From Candidatus Marinamargulisbacteria bacterium (lineage in GTDB: Bacteria; Margulisbacteria; Marinamargulisbacteria; UBA817): a stretch of 16,382 nt of DNA. The position numbers and the translations under genes are program-made. The notes beneath the pieces are model-generated. The model saw only the letters and a list, made by a program, of their open reading frames with translations, was not told the origin of the DNA and searched no databases. The stretch is taken from NCBI GenBank assembly GCA_023262965.1, contig JALQXX010000031.1, positions 1-16,382 of the forward strand, written 5' to 3'. This document shows positions 1 to 6,833 of the stretch, piece by piece; the stretch's first letter is position 1, and each line of letters opens with the position of its first letter.

Positions 1-113
1 GTGCCTATTGCTTTTTGAGCTGTAACACTTTCGTAGCTCAGTTTAGTATTGAACCGGATAAATGCACGACGTACATTACTTGTTGGGGGGTCCCACTGTC
101 GTAACCCAGTTTA
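1..113. other. non-coding 3' flank of trkH
   Basis: No credible coding region lies here. Positions 25-48 and 93-116 form an imperfect 24-nt direct repeat (19 of 24 identical), the second copy running into the trkH stop codon. A 6-bp inverted repeat, TGAGCT/AGCTCA, spans 16-40. It is not followed by a T-run in the trkH direction, so it is not a standard intrinsic terminator. The next gene in the trkH direction lies outside the window. Confidence 0.5.
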
Positions 114-1739
114 CTACCCCAACAACAACGACTCGGTTGGCAGGGTGTATTTAGCGGGCTTGGGCCGCTTGGTTAACGACACCGCCAGTGTTAGCGGGCC
201 TACCCGCCCCAAAAACATCAGCAGAATAACCACTACTTTACCCGTGGACGATAGCTCCGGTGTCACGCCCAGCGAAAACCCCACCGTAGCAAATGCGGAT
301 ATCGTCTCAAATAACAACGAAAACGCTGGCGCCGTTTCGGTGACAAGCAGCACCCAAAACCCCAGCGAAATAATCCCGCAGGCCATTAAAAATATGGATA
401 AGGCCTTGAGTACGGTTCGGTGGGCAATATCACGATCGAACACGTGAATGCAATCATGCCCGCGTACCGTGGCCATAAGAGCGACCAGTAATACCCCCAG
501 TGTGGTTGTTTTGATACCCCCACCCGTGGACCCGGGCGACGCCCCTACAACCATCAATACCATAATCAGCCATAATGCCGCCCCTGAATACGACCCCATA
601 TCCATCATCGAAAACCCCGCCGTACGCGCCGATATTGCGTGAAACCACGCCCCCATACCGCTTGGTATGCCATCCATAATTGCCAAACCATACAATGCCG
701 CCCATCCCCCAACAATCGCTACCCAACTGATGGTTACCGCCAATCGGGTTTGCAACTTGAGTCGCCGCCGATCCCGCACAATAAACCGATGGTACCCATC
801 CATCATGGCCGGAAACCCAATCCCCCCCACAATAATTAAACAACTAATGGCAATCAACACAACCGGTTGCCCGGAAAACACCCCCAAACTATTGGGAAAC
901 AACGAAAATCCCGCATTGCAAAATGCAGATACCGAATGAAAAATAGCGTAAAAAATCCGAGTTATTGTACCCTCCACTGTGTCCGGTAACCCCGTATAAA
1001 TGACCGCCGCCCCCAAACATTCCACCCCAAGCGTCACACTAAATATGGTGCGCAAAACGCCAAAGGTTTCTTTGGCACTTTCGGTGGACCACCCCCGCTG
1101 AAACGCCTGTGATTCGTAGCTAAATACACGGTGATGAATCACCATGGTGACCAAGGCATAAAAGGTCATAATCCCCAAACCGCCAATTTGAATGAGCCCC
1201 AAAATAATAACCTGCCCCACCCAGGAAAAGGCCTGGCTTACCTCCACCACAGTCAACCCCGTTACACACACCGCCGAGGCCGCTGTGAACACCGCATCCA
1301 TAAATGATATCTCCTGATGATGCGCAATCGGCAACATGAGCAATAAGGCCCCTCCCACAATAATCACCCCAAAACCCGCTACAAAAAGCTGCGTCGGCTT
1401 TGATCGTAGTGGGGCTAAAAGCACCCCCATATGCCCCAACCGGGTTACCGCAATTCCCCCTAACCACCCAATAGACGCGCCCGATACCCCCCATCCTCCA
1501 TACGCATTCACCAAAAACCCAGCCGCAAGAACTGCCATTCCCCGTTGTACATACCCCATCCGCTGATCCGCCGGTACCCACCATTGCAGTAAAAATTCCC
1601 CCACAAGCGCACCCCACACCCCATAATAAACCCCCTCCGGCACAAAAACCCCCTGCAAATAAGCCATGCCGGAACCCACCAACACCCCATAAACACCCAC
1701 CGAAATAAGTGCCGCAATACGCCAATAAACGCGCCCCAT
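114..1739 (-). CDS. trkH: TrkH/KtrB-family potassium uptake channel subunit
   Basis: This is an integral membrane K+ translocation subunit of the TrkH/KtrB superfamily, 541 aa. The four pore-loop repeats are visible with their filter glycines: CVTG near residues 158-161, CNAG at 274-277, RTAG at 372-375 and TVG at 485-487. The family signature SPGSTGGGIKTTT is at 401-413 and a C-terminal GRVGPLTLA at 511-519. The conserved core begins near residue 115, and residues 1-105 are an extra hydrophobic segment with probably three or four membrane spans. A cytosolic RCK gating partner (TrkA/KtrA) would be expected by family knowledge but is not in the window. The ATG overlaps the murA stop by 1 nt (TAATG) and has no Shine-Dalgarno sequence, so translation is probably coupled to murA. 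TrkH versus KtrB cannot be settled from sequence alone. Confidence 0.93.
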   Translation of the reverse strand: MGRVYWRIAALISVGVYGVLVGSGMAYLQGVFVPEGVYYGVWGALVGEFLLQWWVPADQRMGYVQRGMAVLAAGFLVNAYGGWGVSGASIGWLGGIAVTRLGHMGVLLAPLRSKPTQLFVAGFGVIIVGGALLLMLPIAHHQEISFMDAVFTAASAVCVTGLTVVEVSQAFSWVGQVIILGLIQIGGLGIMTFYALVTMVIHHRVFSYESQAFQRGWSTESAKETFGVLRTIFSVTLGVECLGAAVIYTGLPDTVEGTITRIFYAIFHSVSAFCNAGFSLFPNSLGVFSGQPVVLIAISCLIIVGGIGFPAMMDGYHRFIVRDRRRLKLQTRLAVTISWVAIVGGWAALYGLAIMDGIPSGMGAWFHAISARTAGFSMMDMGSYSGAALWLIMVLMVVGASPGSTGGGIKTTTLGVLLVALMATVRGHDCIHVFDRDIAHRTVLKALSIFLMACGIISLGFWVLLVTETAPAFSLLFETISAFATVGFSLGVTPELSSTGKVVVILLMFLGRVGPLTLAVSLTKRPKPAKYTLPTESLLLG

Positions 1740-2998
1740 TAGATTAAATGAATCCGAGCCCCTAAACGCTCCAATTTTTGCGGCAGCTCATAGTACCCGC
1801 GACGCAGATGATCCAATCCATAGATTCGGGTTTGACCATTTGCCACCAACCCCGCAATAATCAGTGCCGCACCCGCACGCAAATCGGTGATTTTTACCTC
1901 CGCTCCCCAAAGCTGGGGAACCCCCTTAACAATCGCTTGGCGCTGATCCACACGAATATCGGCCCCCAATCGCATGAGTTCGCTAACGTGCATAAACCGG
2001 TTCTCAAAAATACGCTCCGTAACAATACCTATCCCCCTGGCAATAGACAGCAATGCCATAAATTGTGCCTGCATATCGGTGGGAAATCCCGGAAAAGGCA
2101 TTGTCTCAATATCCACACTGGTAATGGTATCGGACCCCACTACTCGGATATCCGTGGGGGTCACATCCACACCAACCCCAGCATCTTTCAATTTTCGAAT
2201 AATGGGCTCAATATGATCCGGAACCGCCCCTTTAATGCAGACATCCCCCCGGGTCACCGCGGCAGCAATCATTAATGTGCCCACCTCAACACGATCGGGA
2301 ATCACCGCATAGTCCCGACCAACCAATCGGGATACCCCCTGAATCGTAATCGTCGACGAGCCTGCCCCCTCAATACACGCTCCCGCCTGAATTAAAAAAT
2401 TGGCCAAATCATCAATTTCTGGTTCTTGGGCCGCATTCTCAATAATGGTTGTGCCATCGGCCAAGGTTGCCGCCATCATGATATTTTCGGTAGCCCCTAC
2501 ACTCGGAAAATCCAAATAAATACGCGCCCCCCTTAACGATTTGGCGGTCATTTGAACAAACCCATGCTCAATATTAATATCTACTCCCATCGCCTTAAAG
2601 CCATTAATATGAATATCCAATGGTCGAATACCAATCGCACAGCCCCCCGGAAGCGGTACTTTGGCAAATCCGGTGCGCGCTAAAATAGGACCCGCCACAA
2701 AAAAAGAGGCCCGCATGGCCGTCACCAATTCGTAGGGCGCAATATGACGTATTTTTCGATTATTGCGAATAACCACCTGGTCGTTTGCCAAATATTCCGC
2801 ACGAACACCCAAGGCATTTAGCATTTTTATCATGACTTTGATATCCATTAACGGAGGAATGTTGGCAATACGAAAATCGCCAGTGGTTAAAATACAGGCC
2901 GCTAAAATGGGCAATGCGGCATTTTTTGCCCCAGATACCCGGGTAGTGCCCAGTAGCGGATACCCTCCCTCAACAACCAGGCGCTGATTATTTTCCAC
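1739..2998 (-). CDS. murA: UDP-N-acetylglucosamine 1-carboxyvinyltransferase MurA
   Basis: This cytosolic enzyme transfers enolpyruvate from PEP to UDP-GlcNAc, the first committed step of peptidoglycan synthesis. The product is 419 aa, the normal length. The N-terminal VSGAKNAALP carries the conserved Lys (K25). The catalytic loop PLPGGCAIG keeps the Cys (C120), which is the residue that reacts with fosfomycin; an Asp there would have implied natural resistance. MRASFFVAGP, FPTDMQAQ and DLRAGAALIIAG are further family motifs. I chose a GTG start at 2998, with a strong GAGGAGG 6 nt upstream, over an ATG at 3034 that would add 12 unconserved residues. The start overlaps the upstream kinase gene by 11 nt, and the stop overlaps trkH by 1 nt. 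Confidence 0.96.
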   Translation of the reverse strand: MENNQRLVVEGGYPLLGTTRVSGAKNAALPILAACILTTGDFRIANIPPLMDIKVMIKMLNALGVRAEYLANDQVVIRNNRKIRHIAPYELVTAMRASFFVAGPILARTGFAKVPLPGGCAIGIRPLDIHINGFKAMGVDINIEHGFVQMTAKSLRGARIYLDFPSVGATENIMMAATLADGTTIIENAAQEPEIDDLANFLIQAGACIEGAGSSTITIQGVSRLVGRDYAVIPDRVEVGTLMIAAAVTRGDVCIKGAVPDHIEPIIRKLKDAGVGVDVTPTDIRVVGSDTITSVDIETMPFPGFPTDMQAQFMALLSIARGIGIVTERIFENRFMHVSELMRLGADIRVDQRQAIVKGVPQLWGAEVKITDLRAGAALIIAGLVANGQTRIYGLDHLRRGYYELPQKLERLGARIHLI

Positions 2999-3539
2999 TG
3001 TTGGCCTCCTCAATAATGGCATCAATACAATCAAATAAATCGGTTAACGTCCCGTTATTGGTAATGCGCACATCGCACAAATCCAAACAGGTGCTAATGT
3101 GTTGCCCATAACTTGCCCCCGACATCTCATAGGCATCTTGTTGTTTAAATGCCTCAAAACTCACCCCATCCGTGCCCTTACCACGCGATTGAATGCGCTC
3201 ATAACACTGCGCCAGCGATGCATCGATCCCCACCATTACCACACCCCGATTGGTAAGGGCCTGGACTTCTGCGGGATGACGAATACTATCAAATACCACG
3301 CGAGCATGCCCCGAAGCATGGGCCAATGAAGCGATGGCCAGATAATCACAACCACGTTCCTTTTTTAATGCATTGGCCAATTGGGTCAGCGTATCCCGAT
3401 CATCGGGACGGTTTTGTTTGTGCGCATGATACCGAACAACGTCCGACAACGACACGGAATAAAACCCTTTTTTTTGAAGATATTCACATACCGATGACTT
3501 ACCGGAACCGTTTCGACCAACCATGCCAAACCATAACAT
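2988..3539 (-). CDS. P-loop kinase, UPF0200 / dephospho-CoA-kinase-like
   Basis: This is a 183-aa P-loop NTPase of the nucleotide/dephospho-CoA kinase fold. The N-terminal Walker A is GRNGSGKSS at about residues 8-16. A short LSDVVR segment (about 31-36) follows, where archaeal UPF0200 proteins have S(M/D)GDVIRE. A DSIRHPAEV segment (about 84-92) matches the UPF0200 D(G/S)IRxPAEV motif. A later segment with ERIQSRGK resembles an Arg-rich lid. The true substrate is unknown. CoaE proper is a less good fit because its usual G(A/R)D-type substrate motif is absent. I chose the ATG at 3539 because it gives the compact MLWFGMVG start and sits 6 nt after a -10-like TACAAT. It is the first gene of the kinase-murA-trkH operon and is divergent from ruvC. 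UPF0200 is mostly known from archaea, so transfer is possible. Confidence 0.7.
   Translation of the reverse strand: MLWFGMVGRNGSGKSSVCEYLQKKGFYSVSLSDVVRYHAHKQNRPDDRDTLTQLANALKKERGCDYLAIASLAHASGHARVVFDSIRHPAEVQALTNRGVVMVGIDASLAQCYERIQSRGKGTDGVSFEAFKQQDAYEMSGASYGQHISTCLDLCDVRITNNGTLTDLFDCIDAIIEEANSGK
2999..3011 (-). promoter_or_regulatory. murA ribosome binding site that decides the start
   Basis: On the minus strand GAGGAGG (3011-3005) lies 6 nt upstream of GTG at 2998-2996, inside the last codons of the kinase gene. It is the best anti-SD match of the operon and supports the GTG start of murA. Confidence 0.85.
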
Positions 3540-3540
3540 A

Positions 3541-3569
3541 CTGACATTGTACCCAATAACGCGTACACT
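3541..3569 (+). promoter_or_regulatory. putative leaderless promoter of ruvCA
   Basis: CTGACA (3541-3546, 5 of 6 to the -35 consensus), a 17-bp spacer and TACACT (3564-3569) are followed after 7 nt by the ruvC ATG at 3577. There is no Shine-Dalgarno sequence, and the predicted start of transcription coincides with the start codon. The element interleaves with the divergent kinase promoter, whose -10 overlaps this -35 by one base. Confidence 0.6.
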
Positions 3570-3574
3570 AGCCA
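3546..3574 (-). promoter_or_regulatory. putative leaderless promoter of the kinase-murA-trkH operon
   Basis: On the minus strand TACAAT (3551-3546) ends 6 nt before the ATG at 3539. A weak -35-like TGGCTA lies 17 bp upstream at 3574-3569. No Shine-Dalgarno sequence fits in the leader. The expected transcription start falls on or next to the A of the start codon. Confidence 0.5.
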
Positions 3575-3576
3575 CT

Positions 3577-4062
3577 ATGAGAATTATTGGCATTGATCCC
3601 GGTTTAGCTATTGTGGGGTTTGGGATTATTGATTGCAGCTCCCGAAACCCCCAGCCCGTCAGTTACGGGGCGATTACCACCCCAGCCACCCTATCCATGG
3701 GGGAACGATTGCTTACAATCCGAACGCATCTGCAATCGATTCTTCAAACACATGCCCCCGTTTGTTGCGGTATCGAACGATTATTTTTTAGTCGAAATAC
3801 CAAAACCGCTATGGCCGTAAGTCAAGCCCGTGGCGTTATTTTATGCACCTTAGAAGAATACGGGATTCCCGCTTTTGATTACACCCCGACGCAAGTTAAA
3901 CAAGCCGTATTGGGATTTGGTGGGGCCGATAAAAAACAGGTGCAATTTATGACCAAAGAATTGTTGCGTTTGACACGTGTACCCCAGCCCGATGATGTGG
4001 CCGATGCCCTTGCTGTAGCCATTTGTCATTATCACACATCTTCGCTACACTATAAGCCATGA
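3577..4062 (+). CDS. ruvC: Holliday junction resolvase RuvC
   Basis: This endonuclease cuts Holliday junctions symmetrically with RuvAB during recombination and fork repair. The product is 161 aa with an RNase H-like fold. All four catalytic acidic residues are visible: D7 in IGIDPG, E67 in CGIERLF, and D140 and D143 in PDDVADALAVA. A basic and aromatic DNA-binding stretch around YTPTQVKQAVLGFGGADK (about 102-119) is also typical. The start at ATG 3577 matches the family's MRIIGIDPG opening; an upstream ATG at 3523 would add 18 unconserved residues and read into the divergent promoter. The ruvA start overlaps the stop (ATGA). ruvB is not in the window. Confidence 0.97.
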   Translation: MRIIGIDPGLAIVGFGIIDCSSRNPQPVSYGAITTPATLSMGERLLTIRTHLQSILQTHAPVCCGIERLFFSRNTKTAMAVSQARGVILCTLEEYGIPAFDYTPTQVKQAVLGFGGADKKQVQFMTKELLRLTRVPQPDDVADALAVAICHYHTSSLHYKP

Positions 4063-4667
4063 TTTATTCATTAACCGGCACCATTCATCAACACATCGCA
4101 GACACAACGGTTATTGATGTTCATGGCATTGGGTATTGGGTCCATCGCACCCCCGCCGCAAAAAATGCCTGGCCCCTTCACAGCACCCAAACCATTACTG
4201 TTCACTACCACGTTCGTGAAGATGCCCATACGCTTTACGGATTTGAATCGTCGGAAGAACGCCGTGCCTTTACCATGCTTTTATCCGTGTCTGGTATTGG
4301 GCCGAAAGTGGCCTTGGGCATTATTGCCAACATACGTATTGCGGATTTGGTTCACGCCATCCAAACCGGAAATATTATGCTCATTACCCAAGTCCCCGGT
4401 ATCGGCAAAAAAACAGCCGAACGAATGATTATTGACCTAAAAGAAAAATGTCTGGAAATCGCCCCACCATCCACATCCAACACACCGAGTCCACCGGCAT
4501 CCCCCTCTACCGATACCCAACCGGATACCGATGACATTGTCATGGCATTACGCCAGCTCGGCTATCAAAAAGATGAAATTAAACGTGTCTTTATGGCCCA
4601 TGCCCCCAAGTTGGCCCAAATGGACACCATCGAAGACCAAATTAAAATCCTGCTAAAATACCTGTAA
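4059..4667 (+). CDS. ruvA: Holliday junction branch migration protein RuvA
   Basis: RuvA is the four-way-junction-binding subunit of the RuvAB branch migration motor. The product is 202 aa. It has an N-terminal OB domain (1-62, opening MIYSLTGTI), two helix-hairpin-helix motifs (SVSGIGPKVALGI near 76-88 and VPGIGKKTAERMI near 112-124), a Pro/Ser/Thr-rich linker (about 135-157), and a small C-terminal RuvB-contacting domain containing ALRQLGYQKDEI. The start overlaps the ruvC stop by 4 nt, so the two genes are translationally coupled. It converges with icd, with only 6 nt between the stop codons and no room for a dedicated terminator. Confidence 0.97.
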   Translation: MIYSLTGTIHQHIADTTVIDVHGIGYWVHRTPAAKNAWPLHSTQTITVHYHVREDAHTLYGFESSEERRAFTMLLSVSGIGPKVALGIIANIRIADLVHAIQTGNIMLITQVPGIGKKTAERMIIDLKEKCLEIAPPSTSNTPSPPASPSTDTQPDTDDIVMALRQLGYQKDEIKRVFMAHAPKLAQMDTIEDQIKILLKYL

Positions 4668-4673
4668 ATCGTC

Positions 4674-6050
4674 TTAAGAGAAGTCCATATATTTGGTGGC
4701 ATCCACCCAATCAACAACCGGCGACAACCCCGCAAGTAAGGCCAGAATCTGCTCATTGGTCACCGATCCGCCCGGCACGGTAAACCGGCCATACCATTGC
4801 GACAAGACTAAGGGCGCATGGTTTGATGCAATCGCTTGTCCACGATTGGATAGTTGAAGTGCCCCAAACCCGGCATCCCGCCCAATCGGCTCTAGCAATG
4901 CCTGCAAGGCTGACCATGGCTGATCGGATATAATAACCACATCCACGCCTTTACAAACGCCGGTTGTGATTGGGGGTGGGGTCACGGACACCGAAACGGG
5001 CTCGAATCGAGATGGCTTAAACCCGGGAAGGGTTTTTCCCAAATTAGCGATAATGGCCTGGGTAAATGCGGTTGTCGATAACCCACTTTGCGGATTAATA
5101 TCCTGGGTAAACTGACCTTGACTAAACGTTGTGACCAATGCATGCTCAATGGCATCGGCTTCCTTGTGGCAGCCCAAATAATGCAACATCATGACCGCGG
5201 ACAGAATCATTGCCGTTGGATTGGCGCGATTGCATCCCGCAATATCGGGCGCCGCTCCATGAACCGCTTCAAATAACGCCACCCCATCCCCAATATTGGC
5301 CGATGGCGCAATACCCAGCCCCCCCACCAGTCCGGAGGTCAAGTCACTGATAATATCACCGTTCATATTGGTGGTTACAATCATCTCAAATTGGGACGGA
5401 TTCATGACCAATTGATGCGCGCAATTATCAATAATCATGTGCTTGGGCACAATGTGGGGATACTGGGCCGATTGATGCTCAAATGAACGCTTCATTAAGC
5501 CTTCTGTGGCCTTTAATATGTTGGCTTTTGTGGCACAATGAAGACTGTTTCGCCCGGTTGCACACGCATATGCAAAAGCAAACGCATTAATGTAATCACA
5601 CCCATATTGACTAATCAATTTAATGGACTGGGCAATACCCGGCTGATGGTAATACTCAATGCCGGCATATAGATCCTCAATATTCTCACGAATAACCACC
5701 AAATCAATGGGCTGGTTACTATACACCGATGGAATACCCGGATATTGTTTAACCGGGCGAATATTGGCAAACAATCCGAATGTTTTACGCAAAAACACAT
5801 TGGCACTGCGCTCACCAACACCAATAGGCGTGGTCAATGGCCCTTTTAACACCGCCTTGCTACGCCGTATGGCCGCTAGTGTTGATTCGGGAACGCCTGT
5901 AGCGATGCCCTTTTTAAACGAGGCTTCGCCAGCTTCATGCATGTCCCAGGTAACCGGGGCCTTAGCCGCCTGCATAATGGCACACGCCGATGATGTTACA
6001 TCCACACCAATTCCGTCGCCAGGAATAACGGTTATGGGAATCCCCGCCAT
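4674..6050 (-). CDS. icd: isocitrate dehydrogenase with C-terminal extension
   Basis: This TCA-cycle enzyme oxidatively decarboxylates isocitrate to 2-oxoglutarate. The product is 458 aa. The core of about 340 residues holds the substrate residues: S82, N84 and R88 in SANVFLR, R98, R121, Y128 in RENIEDLYAGIEY and K175. The metal-site aspartates are D208, D232 and D236. The nucleotide loop reads HGAAPDIAG (264-272). Asp and Ile there (D269, I270) are the residues seen in NAD+-specific members, whereas NADP+ enzymes usually have Lys-Tyr. Residues 345-458 are an additional small domain, as in the T. thermophilus and Rickettsia-type enzymes. The ATG at 6050 overlaps the trmL TGA (TGATG), with a purine-rich GGAAGGGG just upstream. 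The coenzyme call is an inference from two residues. Confidence 0.92.
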   Translation of the reverse strand: MAGIPITVIPGDGIGVDVTSSACAIMQAAKAPVTWDMHEAGEASFKKGIATGVPESTLAAIRRSKAVLKGPLTTPIGVGERSANVFLRKTFGLFANIRPVKQYPGIPSVYSNQPIDLVVIRENIEDLYAGIEYYHQPGIAQSIKLISQYGCDYINAFAFAYACATGRNSLHCATKANILKATEGLMKRSFEHQSAQYPHIVPKHMIIDNCAHQLVMNPSQFEMIVTTNMNGDIISDLTSGLVGGLGIAPSANIGDGVALFEAVHGAAPDIAGCNRANPTAMILSAVMMLHYLGCHKEADAIEHALVTTFSQGQFTQDINPQSGLSTTAFTQAIIANLGKTLPGFKPSRFEPVSVSVTPPPITTGVCKGVDVVIISDQPWSALQALLEPIGRDAGFGALQLSNRGQAIASNHAPLVLSQWYGRFTVPGGSVTNEQILALLAGLSPVVDWVDATKYMDFS

Positions 6051-6529
6051 CAAACCGCTGCCCCTTCCGCCAAAGCCAAGCCCTGCTGACGAATCACTTC
6101 ATACAAGCCCACACTAACCGCATTGGCCAAATTTAAACTGCGAACCCGTTTGTTCACCATGGGAATTGTCACCAACCGATCCATAAATCGATCTTTAATC
6201 CAAGCCGGCAAGCCATCCGTTTCGGAACCAAATATCATATACGAATTGGGTGGATAGGCCACATCCGTGTAAGCCATTGTGGCCCTACTCGAAAAAAACC
6301 ACATGGACGCGGTTGACGCTATGTCATCAAAAAAATGCGCGGTATCGGGCTCATGGCGCCATTGCACTTCGTCCCAATAATCCAAACCCGCTCGCTTTAA
6401 ATATTTATCGGATAACGAAAAACCCAACGTGCCCACCAATACTAAGGGGGTACCCGTAGCTGCACACAATCGCGCAATGGTTCCGGTATTTTGTGGAATT
6501 TGTGGATCAACCAATACAATTGTTGCCAT
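6050..6529 (-). CDS. trmL: tRNA (cytidine/uridine-34-2'-O)-methyltransferase TrmL
   Basis: This SPOUT-fold enzyme methylates the wobble ribose of certain tRNA(Leu) species in E. coli. The product is 159 aa, the normal length. Diagnostic motifs are IPQNTGTIARLCAATG (11-26), GFSLSDKYLKRAGLDYW (36-52), the knot motif GSETDGLPAWI (101-111) and IPMVNKRVRSLNLANAVSV (122-140). I chose the ATG at 6529 because it fits the YibK opening; a TTG two codons upstream is possible. A -10-like TACACT lies 8 nt before the ATG. It is the first gene of a two-gene unit with icd and ends in a 1-nt overlap with it. Confidence 0.93.
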   Translation of the reverse strand: MATIVLVDPQIPQNTGTIARLCAATGTPLVLVGTLGFSLSDKYLKRAGLDYWDEVQWRHEPDTAHFFDDIASTASMWFFSSRATMAYTDVAYPPNSYMIFGSETDGLPAWIKDRFMDRLVTIPMVNKRVRSLNLANAVSVGLYEVIRQQGLALAEGAAV

Positions 6530-6537
6530 ACCCAATC

Positions 6538-6543
6538 AGTGTA
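6538..6543 (-). promoter_or_regulatory. putative near-leaderless -10 box of trmL-icd
   Basis: On the minus strand TACACT (6543-6538) sits 8 nt before the trmL ATG. No good -35 is visible at 16-18 bp. A 7-bp inverted repeat (CAACCGA at 6557-6563, TCGGTTG at 6581-6587) covers the place where a -35 would be and could be an operator. Confidence 0.35.
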
Positions 6544-6833
6544 CCTAAAATATCGCCAACCGACCAGCTATAGTCCCCTTTCGGTTGAACATATCAAAAA
6601 ATACAATTCAAAATTGGATTTAATACATTTTATTCTTGCAGAAAACCCCCTCATTCTTAATTTGAAGTAATTTTTAATTCAGTGTGTGTTAGAGCACAAT
6701 TTAAGCTACCCATCACTGTGTTCTAAACGCAGAAGCGAGCTCTTGGGTCTTAAAAATGATTGGCATCCTTATTTAATTAAAAAAAGTGGGAGTTTTTGCA
6801 GAGGGCGATAACTTTAGAAAACCGGTACCATTT
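6544..6833. other. unusually long intergenic region with inverted repeats
   Basis: No coding region is supported in these 290 bases, which is exceptional in a window where most gaps are under 50 nt. Visible structures are the 7-bp repeat at 6557-6587; a small CAATT/AATTG hairpin at 6604-6616; a 10-bp plus-strand stem at 6689-6698 with 6717-6726 (one G-U pair); and an 8-bp repeat TTTAGAAA/TTTCTAAA at 6813-6838 that overlaps the aminopeptidase stop codon. The loop of the 10-bp stem (AAG.ACCCA, 6703-6712) can pair with TGGGTCTT at 6744-6751. No known RNA family was recognised. Confidence 0.5.

Noticed and set aside
30-48. CGTAGCTCAGTTT resembles the D-arm of a tRNA
   Set aside because: No acceptor, anticodon or T-arm can be formed around it on either strand.
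49-939. Plus-strand open frames opposite trkH
   Set aside because: They lie fully opposite a strongly supported membrane protein gene, show Pro/Asn-rich low-complexity composition typical of antisense frames, and lack start signals.
6557-6587. CAACCGA/TCGGTTG hairpin as terminator
   Set aside because: The loop is 17 nt and no T-run follows on either strand; if meaningful it is more likely an operator near the trmL promoter.
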